Assembly (NCBI GenBank): GCA_024220505.1
Contig: JAKZZE010000021.1
Span: 744,001-808,000, forward strand
Length of the DNA: 64,000 nt
Source of the DNA: Rhizopus arrhizus
Lineage: Eukaryota > Mucoromycota > Mucoromycetes > Mucorales > Rhizopodaceae
Direction: 5' to 3'
Shown here piece by piece: positions 36,830-48,452 of this stretch. The position numbers and the translations under genes are program-made. The notes beneath the pieces were generated by a model that was given only the letters and a program-made list of their open reading frames with translations, had not been told where the DNA came from and searched no databases. Position 1 is the first letter of the stretch. Each line of letters begins with the position of its first letter.

Positions 36830-38240
36830 ACAATCTATATTAAACAATCTTCAATTGATACCTTTTTAACTGACTCAATAGTTCGGCTGGTTAAATTGTT
36901 AGGAGCAGTAAGTTGGTCTCTATTCATACTAGCCTTACTTATTGACCAGAACTTCTTGACTGGGCTTAGAAAAGGAGAATAAGGCGGTAGAGAAATAGGA
37001 ATGTATCTAAAATCAATAATAGTCTCTTGAACAACATCAGCCTTATGAATTGAGGCATTATTTATAACTAGATAGCGTCCTGTGAAGGAAACGGATTTTA
37101 TTGTCTTCAGTGTTGCCTTGCTTTTTAATAATAAATTTATTTATCTTTCATTTCATAATTTTCCAAGGCATCTATGGCGCCTTCAACAAACTGCTCAAAG
37201 TGAAAAGATCACGTTCCTATGCTGGCAATCACGTCTAAATTTTCTCAAACTGCTTTACCGTTAGCTCTTTTTCTTTATGAAGAAATACGCTCTTTCACAG
37301 CTTTAGATTTTCTCAAGGTCACATCAAAGACACCCTTTTTACAAACTGTTCCTATTATAGAAATGATAGAGCTTCTATTAGAAGGTATGACGACTTTAGG
37401 AGGAATTCCTTTTTTTTAGATCTGCCAAAATTACGACAAAGATGTAAGCCAAATTCAGCTTCGTCAATAAAAATGCAGATGGTTTTCTAGTTTATATTCC
37501 CATCAGCTTTCAGTTCCAATTCCTTCCTCTTTTTTGAGTTCAACTGTTCTTTCCTCAACAATTCCATCCAACTTTTTTAAAGTAACTGTGGCAGGATCAG
37601 CCAGATGTCTATGTGAGATAGATTGACCGGTCCAATAGCTGGAAATGTTTTCAAGAGAGCTGCTCTCGCTTCCCAAAGCACAGCAGCCGATTTTTGTCAT
37701 AGCTACTGATTAGAAAACCCGTATGTTGCAGCATCAGCTTTTTGTTGCTTCCTTCTGAATGTGGTTTTTTTATTATCAGAAAGGCTCTTCTTTTCACCAT
37801 CATTGCACGTAACATTGAGTAGTTCATCCTACGATTCTGGTTTCTAAAGCAGCCTTTCTTGCTGAAAAGCCTTGTTTAATTACAAGATCTAATAACTCTC
37901 GTATTTGTGTTAAAGTATATGAACAGCAACGGCCTCTTTTTGTAGCAGACAGCTTATTAGTCTTTTTCTCAGTACTCACGAATTTCTCTATAGTAGAGGT
38001 CGACTACGTCGTCACTTGTACCGTAATTGCTATTATTTCTTGCCTGAACTGCAACTAGCTATCAAAACTTATTAGTTTTCTTTAATTCAGGATCCTAATT
38101 AACAGCACTGATTTCATTATTTCCGGAATTCAGTTGCCATCCTTCCCCATCATTAAAAACGGAATCAGAGATTTGGGAACTAATGCCTTTGTAATCTCCA
38201 TGAGCTCAGACATTGGAAGCTCATCGTAAATATTAAAGTT
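36830..38240 (-). pseudogene. Decayed Tc1/mariner (IS630-type) transposase
   Basis: Minus-strand frames with several stops. From 38240 downwards: DELPMSELMEITKALVPKSL, then a helix-turn-helix-like stretch near 37860-37950 (LTQIRELLDLVIKQGFSARK). Next come the DDE parts: FIDEAEFGLHLCRNFGRSKK near 37430-37480, YLVINNASIHKADVV near 37040-37080 and ISLPPYSPFLSPVKKFWS near 36950-37000. The first catalytic Asp is kept (IDEA). The second is Asn (INNAS instead of xDNAS), and the third acidic position in SPxxxFW is Lys (SPVKKFW). Together with the stops this is an inactive copy. I did not find clear terminal inverted repeats. Confidence 0.8.
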
Positions 38241-38557
38241 ATTCAAATATTTATCAAGGGTTTAAACTTTATTATGAATAATAGGAATGCTCTTGATTGT
38301 TAATAAGTAAGTACATGTTGATGGTCAAGAAATTTAAAATCAAATGCGTGAAAAAAATAATAATCCATGCGCGAATTCATTCGCAAAAGCCTTTATTAAA
38401 CTTACTATTAAATGTTTCAAAGACGCAAGAATGTATTGATACGTTTCTTTATTGAATACATATAGCAATAAAGAATATTTAAAATACTAAATAAAAGCAA
38501 TGAAATGGTATGAATCAAGATGATGGTATTATACAATTAAGCACAGCGTATAGTAAA
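38241..38557. other. Intergenic, no gene seen
   Basis: AT-rich sequence after the end of the INTS13 gene and before the transposase remnant; it probably contains the INTS13 3' UTR. Confidence 0.5.
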
Positions 38558-40925
38558 TTAATTCGTTTCTCCTTTTTCGCCTGGTTGAGCCATGCGCCCT
38601 TCAAATTCCTTTCTGGCCTTCTTGTATGTTAGCACCATATCCTGGTCGTTATCCTCTGCCTCTTCTTTTCCTCTTCTTTTCGCCTTCTCATTCATCCAAT
38701 AAAACCATAGCAAATTACCGGGCTCACCTAATCTTTTCATCTCTTCCTTTTCTTCATTTGCCTTTTCATCCAACGTAGGGGGGATTGCATTGAGGTAAGG
38801 AACAGCCAAAGAAGGATCTGGATATTTTTGAATTTCGGGTTGTGTAGGCTGTGAGGAAAATCTAACGGGCGCGCCGCGGCGACCTCTAAAGTTTGTATTG
38901 ATCTTTATACCTTGATTGGAAAAACCTTCGACAGGTCTAAAATCGGGAAGGATACCCTGAGCAGCATCCTCTCTCTCACGTAATGTCATGCCTTCATATC
39001 TTTGGATTTGATCCCATACTTGATCTACTTCCATATCTGTGCCTTGCTTAGGCTTACTGTCTTGCATCTTCATCTGCTGTTCTCGATTCGGCCGGCTTGA
39101 TTTGCTTGCAGTCTTTCGAGGCCGAGTGGCGCTTTCGATGGATTTTGTAGTTGTACAAGTCATTTTGTGCGTAATAGGCAGATGATGTACATAACGTTTT
39201 GGATTTATGGTAACAAGTTTGTGTTTTGCATTGGTATTGATTGCATTCTTGAAAGAGGTTATATTCAAATGCAAATTCGGTTTTAGTAATGTGTCTATAA
39301 ACTCTTGGGTTTGAGGTAAAATTGCTGATGTGGATTTGTTCTTTTTTAATCCTTCTGGCATTACTTCAATTATCTCATAAGTGTCTTCAATCATTTTTGA
39401 AAACTGACTTTGGAGTTGACTATCTAAACAATATAAATGTATAGCATCTATAATGAAATATTAGAAAAAAGACTAAAATGAGAATAAACAGCATTACTAT
39501 TTTCAGCCATCAAGATATGAGTCCATTTAGAATCTTCTTGTGTATCAGATGTCATGAGATAGGATATACTTCCTTTCATGGTCATATCCACATAGACGTC
39601 TGTAGGCAAGTCATGTATTCTCATAGGTGATATATTGTGTCTGCAAGTACACCATTCAGAATCTTTTTTTTTATTAGTGTACATGTTTACTCCAATATCT
39701 CCTTTTTAGCTTTACCTTGAATAGCTCTTTTGCTCCTTTTTAGATAAATCAAGTTTAGTTGTTTTGAATTTGAATAATTTGGATCATAAATCAGTGTATC
39801 TGCTGAGAATAATTTTTTGTTCATCAAATGATTTCCGTTGAGTTTGTAAAACAATGAAACGGTATGAGTAGATTGCATATGTTCAGATGACTAATAAAAA
39901 GTAAGCAAGTGTTTTTTTTTACAGCATGTGTATACCTTCATTGGTATATTTGATATATTCAAAGCACCTATGTTGTAATAACTTTGTGCTAAATTTGTCA
40001 TGGCAACTCTCAAATCATTTTGTCCGTTTGGTATATTGTGTATTGACATGGTAATTTTGCTGGATATTTTCTTGTCAATTATATTCTCAGGTAGTGCGTT
40101 CGAATGCTGAAATAGACGAAGAATATCCACTCGTACATGATCCAGGCTATACAAGCACGTTTATTAGTTTTATGCACTCCTTCAATATATACAAAGCGTA
40201 TGCTTCATTTACTCTCTCATCTTGTCTATCGCGTTGTACAACATCAACCGAATATCCTTGCCCGTTTCATTTTCATTGTTTCGATATCTGCATATCAAAC
40301 ATCATTTCTTCTATTTTTTTATATTTATATTATGTAGACTTACTCAAATGATTGCTCATTATTATCCTTTGAGATAATCAGAAGCACAAGACGACAACAA
40401 CGATATCCACCTGTCGACTGCTGCTTTGTAAACATAGCGAGTGCTTTATCAATACTAGCCTTTAATCTATCCATATCATAGATTTCTCTAGGCTGAGAAT
40501 AAGAGAATTGTTGTTGCAATCTATTTACATTTTGTTGTTTTACATCATTCAATACAATCGGCTCCTTTCCAGCAACTAACACGTTGATCTGTACAAAAAA
40601 TGAAAACGCGTATGTTTGTTAGACTTGGCATGTTCAAATCTATATTCAAATTCTTATTTTTTTTTAATTATTTACGAGCCCTTGTCCAAGATCCCAGCCC
40701 ATGCGACAAAATTCCAAAGTGCCATATACCATACAACTCCATAATGGATAAGGTGGAAGTTGATCTATAAATGATGTTTTGTATTTGTGTATTTAGCTTC
40801 TTTGTTTTTGCATTAAAAAAAAGGTAATCTTCTTTACCTTTTGGTTCTATCAAAGAGTTTTCTTGCCTAACAGCTGAAGCAAATGCAGTCGGATGTCCGT
40901 CAAGAATTAGAAATGTATGAACCAT
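38558..40925 (-). CDS. INTS13 / Asunder (Mat89Bb) homologue
   Basis: Integrator-complex-type subunit. Start MVHTFLILDGHPTAFASA at 40925; exons 40925-40838, 40764-40676 and from 40588 join cleanly. Matches to the family as I know it: PLWSCMVYGTLEFCRMGWDL (animal ASUN has SLWTCSVESSMEYCR), then NVLVAGKEPIVLN. Next are GGYRCCRLVLLIIS, a stretch ending ALNISNIPMK (ASUN: TTITNIPMK), and ISPMRIHDLPTDVYVDMTMK (ASUN: LTPVEVNSRPTACLTLNLL-like). The C-terminal part (38558-39394) is basic and disordered and ends RMAQPGEKGETN. The N-terminal VWA-like fold is inferred from the family. The exon junctions between about 40180 and 40340 are not resolved: several phase-2 donors fit. Roughly 600-650 residues. 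Confidence 0.78.
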
Positions 40926-42455
40926 GTTTGGGGAATAGTTCAATGCCAAAAAAAGCTGACCCAAAAAAAAGTTGTATAACCTTGAAGGAGTTTTAAATGA
41001 TTTTTTTTTTTTTTTTTTTACTTTTTCTCTCGGATTTTTGTATTAAAATGTAAAGAACGTGATAAGCATTGAAAGATGATACAGTATTTACAAAGTTTGA
41101 TTGGTCATCAGTGAAAAAAAAATGTCGCACAACCAAGACTCTTCCCTCTGTTCCTAAATAAAATTTGACGCTCACATGCTATAGTAATAATAATAAAGAA
41201 AAAAAGGCTTGTCGTGCAAAATGTTTATTTTGTCTTCAATTCGCATCATTCTAAGTGTTATTTTCACAACTTAATTTGAAATTTGATTGGCAAACAAGGA
41301 TATGATTTAATGCGAGGTATGAAACTTGATTCTTATTGTTTGAAAAAGATATTAAACCTTGATGAATATGAGTATAGAAAATCAAACGATGGAGTCAATA
41401 TGAAAATTGATATAGAAAGTAGTTTCTCAAAAACATCAAATACTTATGTTACAAAAATAACGACACTACATAACTGTTTGATATAAAGAAGAAAAATTAA
41501 GCAAAACTATGTATAAAATCAACTGAAGTAGCTTGAGCAGCCACTACGGAAAAATGTGCAGGATAAAGATAGAAAAGGAAATATTATTAGGCTTCAAAGA
41601 GAAAAAAATCCTTAAGAATCAGAAAAAACTCGTGAGCCAGAAAAGACCTTACAACAAGAACATAAAACCATTTAGAGCAATTACATGATAAAATCTTTGG
41701 CTTAGACATAGTAGACCAAGCATATAAATGATTTACTAAAGAATTTCGAAGGTTTAAACCTACATCCTATGAGAGAGTTTATTTAGAAAACTACAAGTGT
41801 GCTTATCTCTTATCCTTATTGAAGATATTCTCCAAAAGTAAGATTGATGTTAAACAATGACGGTCTGATGGCAATGATACATCGATATTTCGCATAATAG
41901 AGGGCACTCTTGAAGACTGTTTGAGAGTGAGTATGGCACTCGATCTCTTTCTTTGAATGTTCCGTCTTTGCTGAACTGTGATAATCTGTACAAAATATGA
42001 ACTAAATTACTGAGTTTTCCCCAATTGTATATGCCATGACTTGATTAGCGCCTCTATTCTATCCTTAGCGTTTTGTAAACCATCTCCTTGATTAATATGT
42101 GGATGAGGATACTTTTTCCAGTTGCCTTGGGATACAGGTCAGTCAATTTTTATTTAGGATAAGAACGGCAAGTTTTTCTTGGTTGTGCGACAAGATAATT
42201 TTATATTTTCGACATGTCGATTGGTCGATTTCGGCACTTTATTTTTTTAAGGACATTATTTGTGAATATTGTATAAATGACAATGGAAAAAAAGGCAAGG
42301 AAACGACTATAATTGGTAAAATGTACAAATCTCCTTTTAGAATTATTCATTCAGCGTTTGAAAGCCTTCGGGAATTGATATAAAAAGAAGTAGAGGAAGC
42401 CCCCCGTCTTTCCTTCTTCTTTTGCTTTATCACATTTTGTTAATATATTCTTATT
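40926..42455. other. Promoter regions plus remnant element; no intact gene
   Basis: The stretch between the divergent INTS13 and FGE-domain genes. It has a T run near 41000, the inverted-repeat element listed separately and short uninterpretable ORFs. The last 250 bp should be the promoter of the FGE-domain gene (pyrimidine-rich ttccttcttcttttgctttatc just before its ATG). Confidence 0.5.
41123..42193. mobile_element. Possible decayed DNA element with long inverted terminal repeats
   Basis: The left end (41123 onward, tgtcgcacaaccaaga...cctaaataaaatttgac) matches the reverse complement of the right end (about 42138-42193, ...ttggttgtgcgaca). The outer 15 bp are identical, and the next ~40 bp are similar with small gaps. 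The ~1-kb interior has a short ORF (41283-41486, LDSYCLKKILNLDEYEYRK) and other broken frames that I cannot assign. No target-site duplication was established. Confidence 0.55.
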
Positions 42456-43421
42456 ATGCTTGTCAAAGCTTTCCAAGAAGACTATCAACTCAAATTTAGA
42501 AACCATCAAATCGAAGGTCCTACGTCTCCCCGTGACTATTTGGAATGGAACACTAGGATACGCAAATGGCGTATAGAACAACAGAAGGAAGTGGTTCACT
42601 CTTCTACTACTTATGATGTCTCTAGTTTACAATGGGTACAAAAAAGCTATGTTCAGCTTAATGCCATGTTACATGACTTGTTTCTTTTTGACCCTGTCAG
42701 TAATAAATACACTGTTGACAAGTTCTTGAAAGGTAAAAGAGAGGAATACGAAATGAATATCATCTTTACTTATGTACCTCTTTTTATTGTAGATGTTGAA
42801 GAACGCTATGGGGCTATTGACTCTATTGTCGTAAGTAAAGCTATTTTTAACCAAAAAGGAGAACATATTCTTGTAACACACACACATGCATGCCTTATTA
42901 GATTTGGCCTTCTTTCCCTAATCTCGGATGTGATAGCCGCAATGAAGAAGATTACTTTAGATGCCTTCCAGGTGGTACTGCAGGTATTCGCTCCTTGATT
43001 GATGAATTCCACAGCAAGGGCATCAAGGTCATTTTCCCTGCTATTGAATGGGATAATGGAACCGTAAGATAACAGGCTTTTTAAATGTTTTATCCTAACA
43101 TTTTCTTCTTGCATCAGCGCGACCCACAAGCACCTTGGAGCTATATTCTGCCAAGATTATTCAGTAAGTGTAGTGAAATATAGAAAGGCATAAAATAATA
43201 AAATTTGTACATTAGAGGAATTTAATGTTGACGGTATGTCTGGAAATGCTACTTTCTTTACCCAAGATTTTTGGAAAAATTCTATTGCTATTGGCCATCC
43301 CCTAGTCTATCACTCTCAAACAAGCAGCAAACAAGAGACAGACAATGCTTGTGCATCACAATGGAATGTGATGGATATGAGTAAAGGCTTTATAAAAATA
43401 ATGTATTCTATCATTTGCTAA

Positions 43422-43455
<34 letters not shown>

Positions 43456-45197
43456 TAGCAAAATATGAAACAAATTTGTAAGTTGTCCTGCAGTTATTTG
43501 CGCCTGACTTGCTTAATTTTCTTTTCTTTGTTAGACGTGTACCAACTGTTTCATCAAGAAAATTGATTGAACCAAGACACATGTCTCATTCTAGCGATAA
43601 ATGGACAAGAAATAAAACTTCAATCATTCAGCATGCATTCTTTAATGGTAAATAGTATTACATCTGTTGTATAGAATCACAATATCTCACACATTTCACC
43701 TTTTTCTCATAAAACAATATAGGTATTGGTATAGAACTCTGGGAAAATATCTTTGGAACTTGGAATCAACTTTCTCCTCGTGACGCTGAAGCTTTACGTC
43801 GTACTTCCAGTATCCTCCGCTGTTTCGGTCCCGACTTCTTTACCTCCCCTGAATGGGAGCCTCACTGCCCTTGCGTTCGTTGGGAAACTGTGTTTTCTAC
43901 CAAGTTCCCTAGCCGTACCGTGCCTGATCAGGTAGTTTGGACCTTTGTCAATCGTGGACCTAGCGCTGTATCAGGCCATCAGATGACCGTGAACTATCGT
44001 ATTGGTATTCAATTTTATGATGTCTGGCGCGGAGTTGAAATTATACCCACCAACATTGTGGATGGACTTGCCACATTGAGCTTTGATATTGAACCACAGG
44101 GCTATGGCTGTATCTTTGCTACCTCGGATGTATCCGTTTTACCTGCTGGATTTGAATCTCTTCTTAAATCAATGAAGGGTCGTTCCATCACTCCTTTGAT
44201 GAGTAATCCCATCTACAGTACCATTCTTTGGCAGGAGATGGACCAAGTTACCGTCAGCAAACATACAACTGGACAGACCTGTGGTATGGTTCGCATTGAA
44301 GGAGATGATAACTACGTCTTTAGCGTCAAAGGCATAGAGCCTGCTCCTGGTTGCTCTCACGAATACCCTGCTATGGACATAAGATACCCTTGGGAACATC
44401 AACCTTCTCGTATCCATGCTCCCTATCGCGTTAAGCTCAAGCCATTTTATATGGACGCTTATCCTGTTACAGAAAGTCAGTTTAAGGAATTCTTAGATGC
44501 TACCAACTACAAGCCAAAAGATTCTACCAACTTCTTGAAGCACTGGATCAGTGGCTGCTATCCTGCTTCTCGCGCTAATAAGCCAGTGGTTCATGTATCG
44601 ATTGAAGATGCTAGAGCCTATGCCAAATGGGCTGGAAAACGGTATGTACACATGTATTTTTTATTTTTACCCGGTGACTAAAAATTATTCATAGTCTTCC
44701 ACATGAATGGGAGTGGCAATATGTTGCTCAATGTGGTGTCGAATACAGAACTTATCCTTGGGGTAACGAGTGGGATAAAAGCAAGGTAGCTGAAGTCTAT
44801 GAAGGCCGTGAAAGACTCTATCCTGATCATCCACCTGCTGATGTTGATGCCTATCCTTCCGGAAGATCTCCATTTGGTGTTTATGACCTTGTAGGTAACG
44901 TCTGGCAGTGGACGGATGTATACCAAGATCAGCATACCCGTGCAGGTTTGTACCAAGCGCAATAGAGATACTATTTCTTTTTCTAACACATGTATGATAG
45001 CCATTATCCGTGGTGGATCTTACTATAGACCCAAAGATGGTAAATATTTTCCTCAAGCCTATCGCAACGATGAACACGGCAAATACATCCTTATGGCAGA
45101 TTCCGTTGACAGAAGTGCAACCATTGGTTTCCGTTGTGTTAAAGATACTGAAGAAAGTGCAGCTGCCTTGGGAAACTGCTCCTTCTTTGAAGAATAA
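42456..45197 (+). CDS. FGE-sulfatase-domain protein with N-terminal barrel-like region
   Basis: About 750 residues from nine exons. Residues ~1-450 contain a TIM-barrel-like pattern (GGTAGIRSLIDEFHSKGIKV, IFPAIEWDNGTRDPQAPW, FNVDGMSGNATFFTQDFW, ELWENIFGTWNQLSPRDAEA) that resembles glycoside hydrolases, followed by a beta-rich part (VVWTFVNRGP, QPQGYGCIFAT-like). The C-terminal ~200 residues are an FGE-sulfatase (SUMF1/EgtB-type) domain: FYMDAYPVTESQFKEFL, KPVVHVSIEDARAYAKWAGK, RLPHEWEWQYVA, PFGVYDLVGNVWQWT, IIRGGSYYRP and SATIGFRCV. The paired catalytic cysteines of true formylglycine-generating enzymes, expected between RGGSY and GFRC, are absent (YRNDEHGK there), so formylglycine synthesis is unlikely. 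No signal peptide is evident. Substrate unknown. It converges on the trehalose phosphatase gene with 116 bp between stops. Confidence 0.8.
43424..43453. repeat. T30 run in an intron
   Basis: Thirty T form the polypyrimidine tract directly before the acceptor attag (43454-43458) of an intron in the FGE-domain gene. Confidence 0.85.
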
Positions 45198-45242
45198 TAT
45201 GTAATTTTAATCCCCTTTTTTTTTCTTTTCGTAATACAATTT

Positions 45243-45248
45243 AATAAA
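45243..45248 (+). terminator. AATAAA polyadenylation signal of the FGE-domain gene
   Basis: Canonical hexamer 45 bp after the stop codon, inside the convergent gap. Confidence 0.5.
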
Positions 45249-45313
45249 CACATATTTCTTTCTCTTTAATTATACAATCAAAAGGGAGCAGAACACTATA
45301 AATTTCTAATTGT

Positions 45314-46243
45314 CTATAATGCACTATTTGTAGTCAAAGAAACCAACTGTCCAAGCACATTCAAAATATCTTCACTTGATTCTACGCTGTATTTAGCCTT
45401 TGTTTCCTTGGTCACAGGACCTACTGACACACAATATGCTCCAGCTTCATCCTCAAGCACCCTAAACATGTCTTCATCTGTTCTATCATCACCTGCACAC
45501 AAAATAAAATCATATCCTTCGTTTTCTTTAATTCTTTTCACCACTTCTCCTTTATTCACCATGATGGATCGCACTTCTACATTCATCTTTCCTACCAAGA
45601 TGTCAACACCAGATAGACTCTTTAATTCATCAAAACATAGCTCAGATTGCTTTGTACTAGATAGATTATATATCAATGAACATTCATGTGAATAGCACTC
45701 GCTTTTTTCTTTTTCTTTCTTTACGCGTTTTCTATATCAACTGCGTTGCGATAATGCCAAGTGATAGACGATTTCTTTTGTTCAATGACTGTACCCGGAT
45801 TTTGATCTGTATACTTTTGAAACAAGCCCAACGCCTTCTCTTTCCATGACATGTCTGCGTTTTCCAACATATCTGTCCAATCGTGGGTCTTTTTCATAAA
45901 CGAGCCGTGTTCCGCACTGAGCCCCAACCGAGGGATCTTGGAGCCAAGATGAAGATCCAAAAAGAGTTGATCACGGCCTGAGATGACCCAAACAATGTTG
46001 GCTGGATCTTTACAAAGTAAATGAAGACAATGCAATAAAGTTGAAGTTGGTTGAGCATCAGCTGGATTGTTGACAATGGGAGTTAAGGTGCCCTTTAGAA
46101 GAGATGAGGAAGGTTTGTTATAGAACGAGAGAAAAAACAAAAGTTCTTACATCATAGTCAAATAAAAAGAGACGTTTATGAGCATCTTTATATGCTGTTA
46201 CTAAAAAATTGGAATTCAAAGGCTGTGTATATTTTGCAATCAT
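45314..46243 (-). CDS. Trehalose-6-phosphate phosphatase, single domain
   Basis: HAD-superfamily enzyme that dephosphorylates trehalose 6-phosphate to trehalose. Exons 46243-46151, 46092-45725 and 45656-45314 give 267 residues. Motif I is LFLFDYDGTLTPIV, split exactly by the first intron. Then come VWVISGRDQLFL, GLSAEHGSFMKK, SSITWHYRNA, VLVGKMNVEVRSIMVNKGE-like (with the conserved Lys) and motif IV LCAGDDRTDEDMFRVL. The usual fungal enzyme carries an N-terminal synthase-like domain; this protein is only the phosphatase domain, with 25 residues before motif I. The size matches stand-alone OtsB/plant-type enzymes. No trehalose synthase gene is nearby. Confidence 0.93.
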
Positions 46244-46504
46244 ATAAAAAAGAAAAAGAAAAAAAAAAAACGACACAAAATGAAAAATAGATAACAAACT
46301 TTTAAATACAACTAAAAAATAATGTTACACACAGTTGATTCTATTTTGTTCGAAGAATCTGCTTATCATCCCAAAGGCTTTTTGTGCGTGAGATAATAAA
46401 TCGGAATAGTAGCTATGATTTGATAAAGATGACTCTTTATTCATATCCCTAAATAATATTACATTCTATTATAAACTTATTACACAGATCGTATGTGTGA
46501 TCTT

Positions 46505-48452
46505 TTAAGCAGTTTCTTTTTCATCTAGGTTTTCTTCATTTAAAGAAGGTGATTTTGAAGGACCGTAGCGAACATTTTTGAACAAGAGAGCGACAATCAA
46601 ACTAAGTGATGCAGATACCAAGGGAATAATAAATAGATTACGCATGGCAAGTGCAAATGCATGAATGACAGGCTTTTGAAGATCTGCAGGCATATTGCGG
46701 ATATACAAATAATTTTTAGCGCACCGTACTCATTGACTTTTACAATGATATCTGTTGACAAATGAGCATATTGTGCTTTAAGAAAGGTAGACATAAGAGC
46801 TTGATAAATAGAGACTCCAATAGAAGAGGCAAGCATCAAGAAAAAGTTAACACATGATGTGGCAACAGCAATATCTTTGAGTTCCACAGTGGATTGCGCA
46901 GTCAAGATGGCATTTTGATTAGAAAGGCCAAAGGCAAGGCCACCAAATGTAAGATAGCCTGCTTGTTGCCCCCAATTACTGTTTTCGTTGACAGTATAGA
47001 ACAGACCATAACATAAAACGTTGGAAGCGGCAGCAATAACGATATAATATTTGGTGTAAGGGAACACTCGCACTAATAAGCCACTAGCAACCGATCCAGT
47101 AATTAAGCAGACCATGAAAGGGATAAGACGAATACCGGATTGTGTACTATCAGCACCAAAGACAGCTTGAAAATAAGTAGGACCGAAATACAAAGCACAT
47201 ATGAAAGTAAGACCAAGGCAGATCATGTAAAGATAAACAGAAGCGCAGGTAGGATTCAGTATTACGCTTGCAGGTAAAAGCTATATGAAATACACATATA
47301 AATATGTAAATAGCTGAAAACAATCAACTTACAGGTTCCTTGGCTACCCAACCTTCAACAAAGATCAGTGCAGTGAGGGATACACCAGAAGCAACAAAAG
47401 AACCAATAGTATGCCCACTTCCCCATCTAATATATTATTGAAATTAGTAGAGCAAATTTTATCCAGCTATTTCCTTTTACCCATGACTGCTTCCCCAAGA
47501 GAGAGCCAAGAGTAAACAAACAATAAATCCAGTTGCAAACAAAGTACCCAGCCAGTCGATTCTCTTCAATTTGTCTGTGAAGCTAGTCTTTTTGTCATTT
47601 TGTGGTGAATTTAAGAAAACTAAAATGATTACAAAAGAAACAGCAGCAAGTATCACATTTAACCAGAAATCCCAATGCCAGGAAACGTGATCGACAAAAG
47701 CTCCACCTATATTAAGTCAGATCGAAATCTATATTTAAAGGAAGCATTCTTATTTTCTTATTACCTATCAAGGGTCCAACCACACTCGCGATACCGTAGA
47801 CAACAGCAAGCAAAGATTGAAATCGAGGACGAAGAGCGATAGGAGTTACTTCAGTGACAATAATATAAGTCATTGACATCACGCCACCTCCTCCAAAGCC
47901 TTGAATGGTACGGCCGGCGATCAACATGTTTATATTTGTAGACAGTGCATTAACAAGAGAACCAACAAAGAATAAAATAATACCAAACAAAAATATTGTT
48001 TTTCTATAATTGTTTTTATTAAATAAAAGATCAATCCTTTGTGATGATAAAAATTTACCTTCCAAAAATATCTGAAAACTGGTGATAAAAAAAAAAAGAG
48101 CAAGTGAAAATTGGATTAGTAAATAAAATTTAATTTTTATTTTTACCTTTCCAGATAATGGCTGGAATGCATTCACTGCCACTAAATAAGCAGTGGCTAT
48201 CCAGGTTTGAGATTGTGTTGCGTCTAATTCTGTAGCAATGATACTCATAGCAGGTGCAACAACTGTAGAATTGAGGGACATCATAAACATTGCCATAACA
48301 ATACCAATCATCAGCAAAGTATATCGAATCAAATCCTCCTTAGTTGCAAAGTTTTCACTGTAACAAACTTCTTTTGTCACAACCAAAGTTTCTGCAAGAT
48401 CCTGAGAATCAGTGTATGAATGTTGATCTCTGTTTGATTCGATATGCCTCAT
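46505..48452 (-). CDS. MFS multidrug transporter, DHA2 (14-span) type
   Basis: Proton-driven drug/H+ antiporter by family. About 540 residues from six or seven exons. Start MRHIESNRDQHSYTD at 48452, then span 1 (IRYTLLMIGIVMAMFMMSLN) and STVVAPAMSIIATEL. The family motif A reads GKFSDIFGRKT after joining a 20-nt microexon. Motif C-like GFGGGGVMSMTYIIVTEV, RPRFQSLLAVVYGIASVVGP and later spans (SVASGLLVRVFPYTKYYIVI, NFFLMLASSIGVSIYQALMS) follow. The tail is acidic (LNEENLDEKETA). It is likely in the plasma or vacuolar membrane. It lies in tandem with the trehalose phosphatase gene on the same strand, with no evident functional link. Confidence 0.9.

Noticed and set aside
40993..41175. 60-codon minus-strand ORF upstream of INTS13
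   Set aside because: Overlaps the left inverted-repeat arm and a T run. The INTS13 N-terminus is complete from 40925, so it is not needed as an exon.
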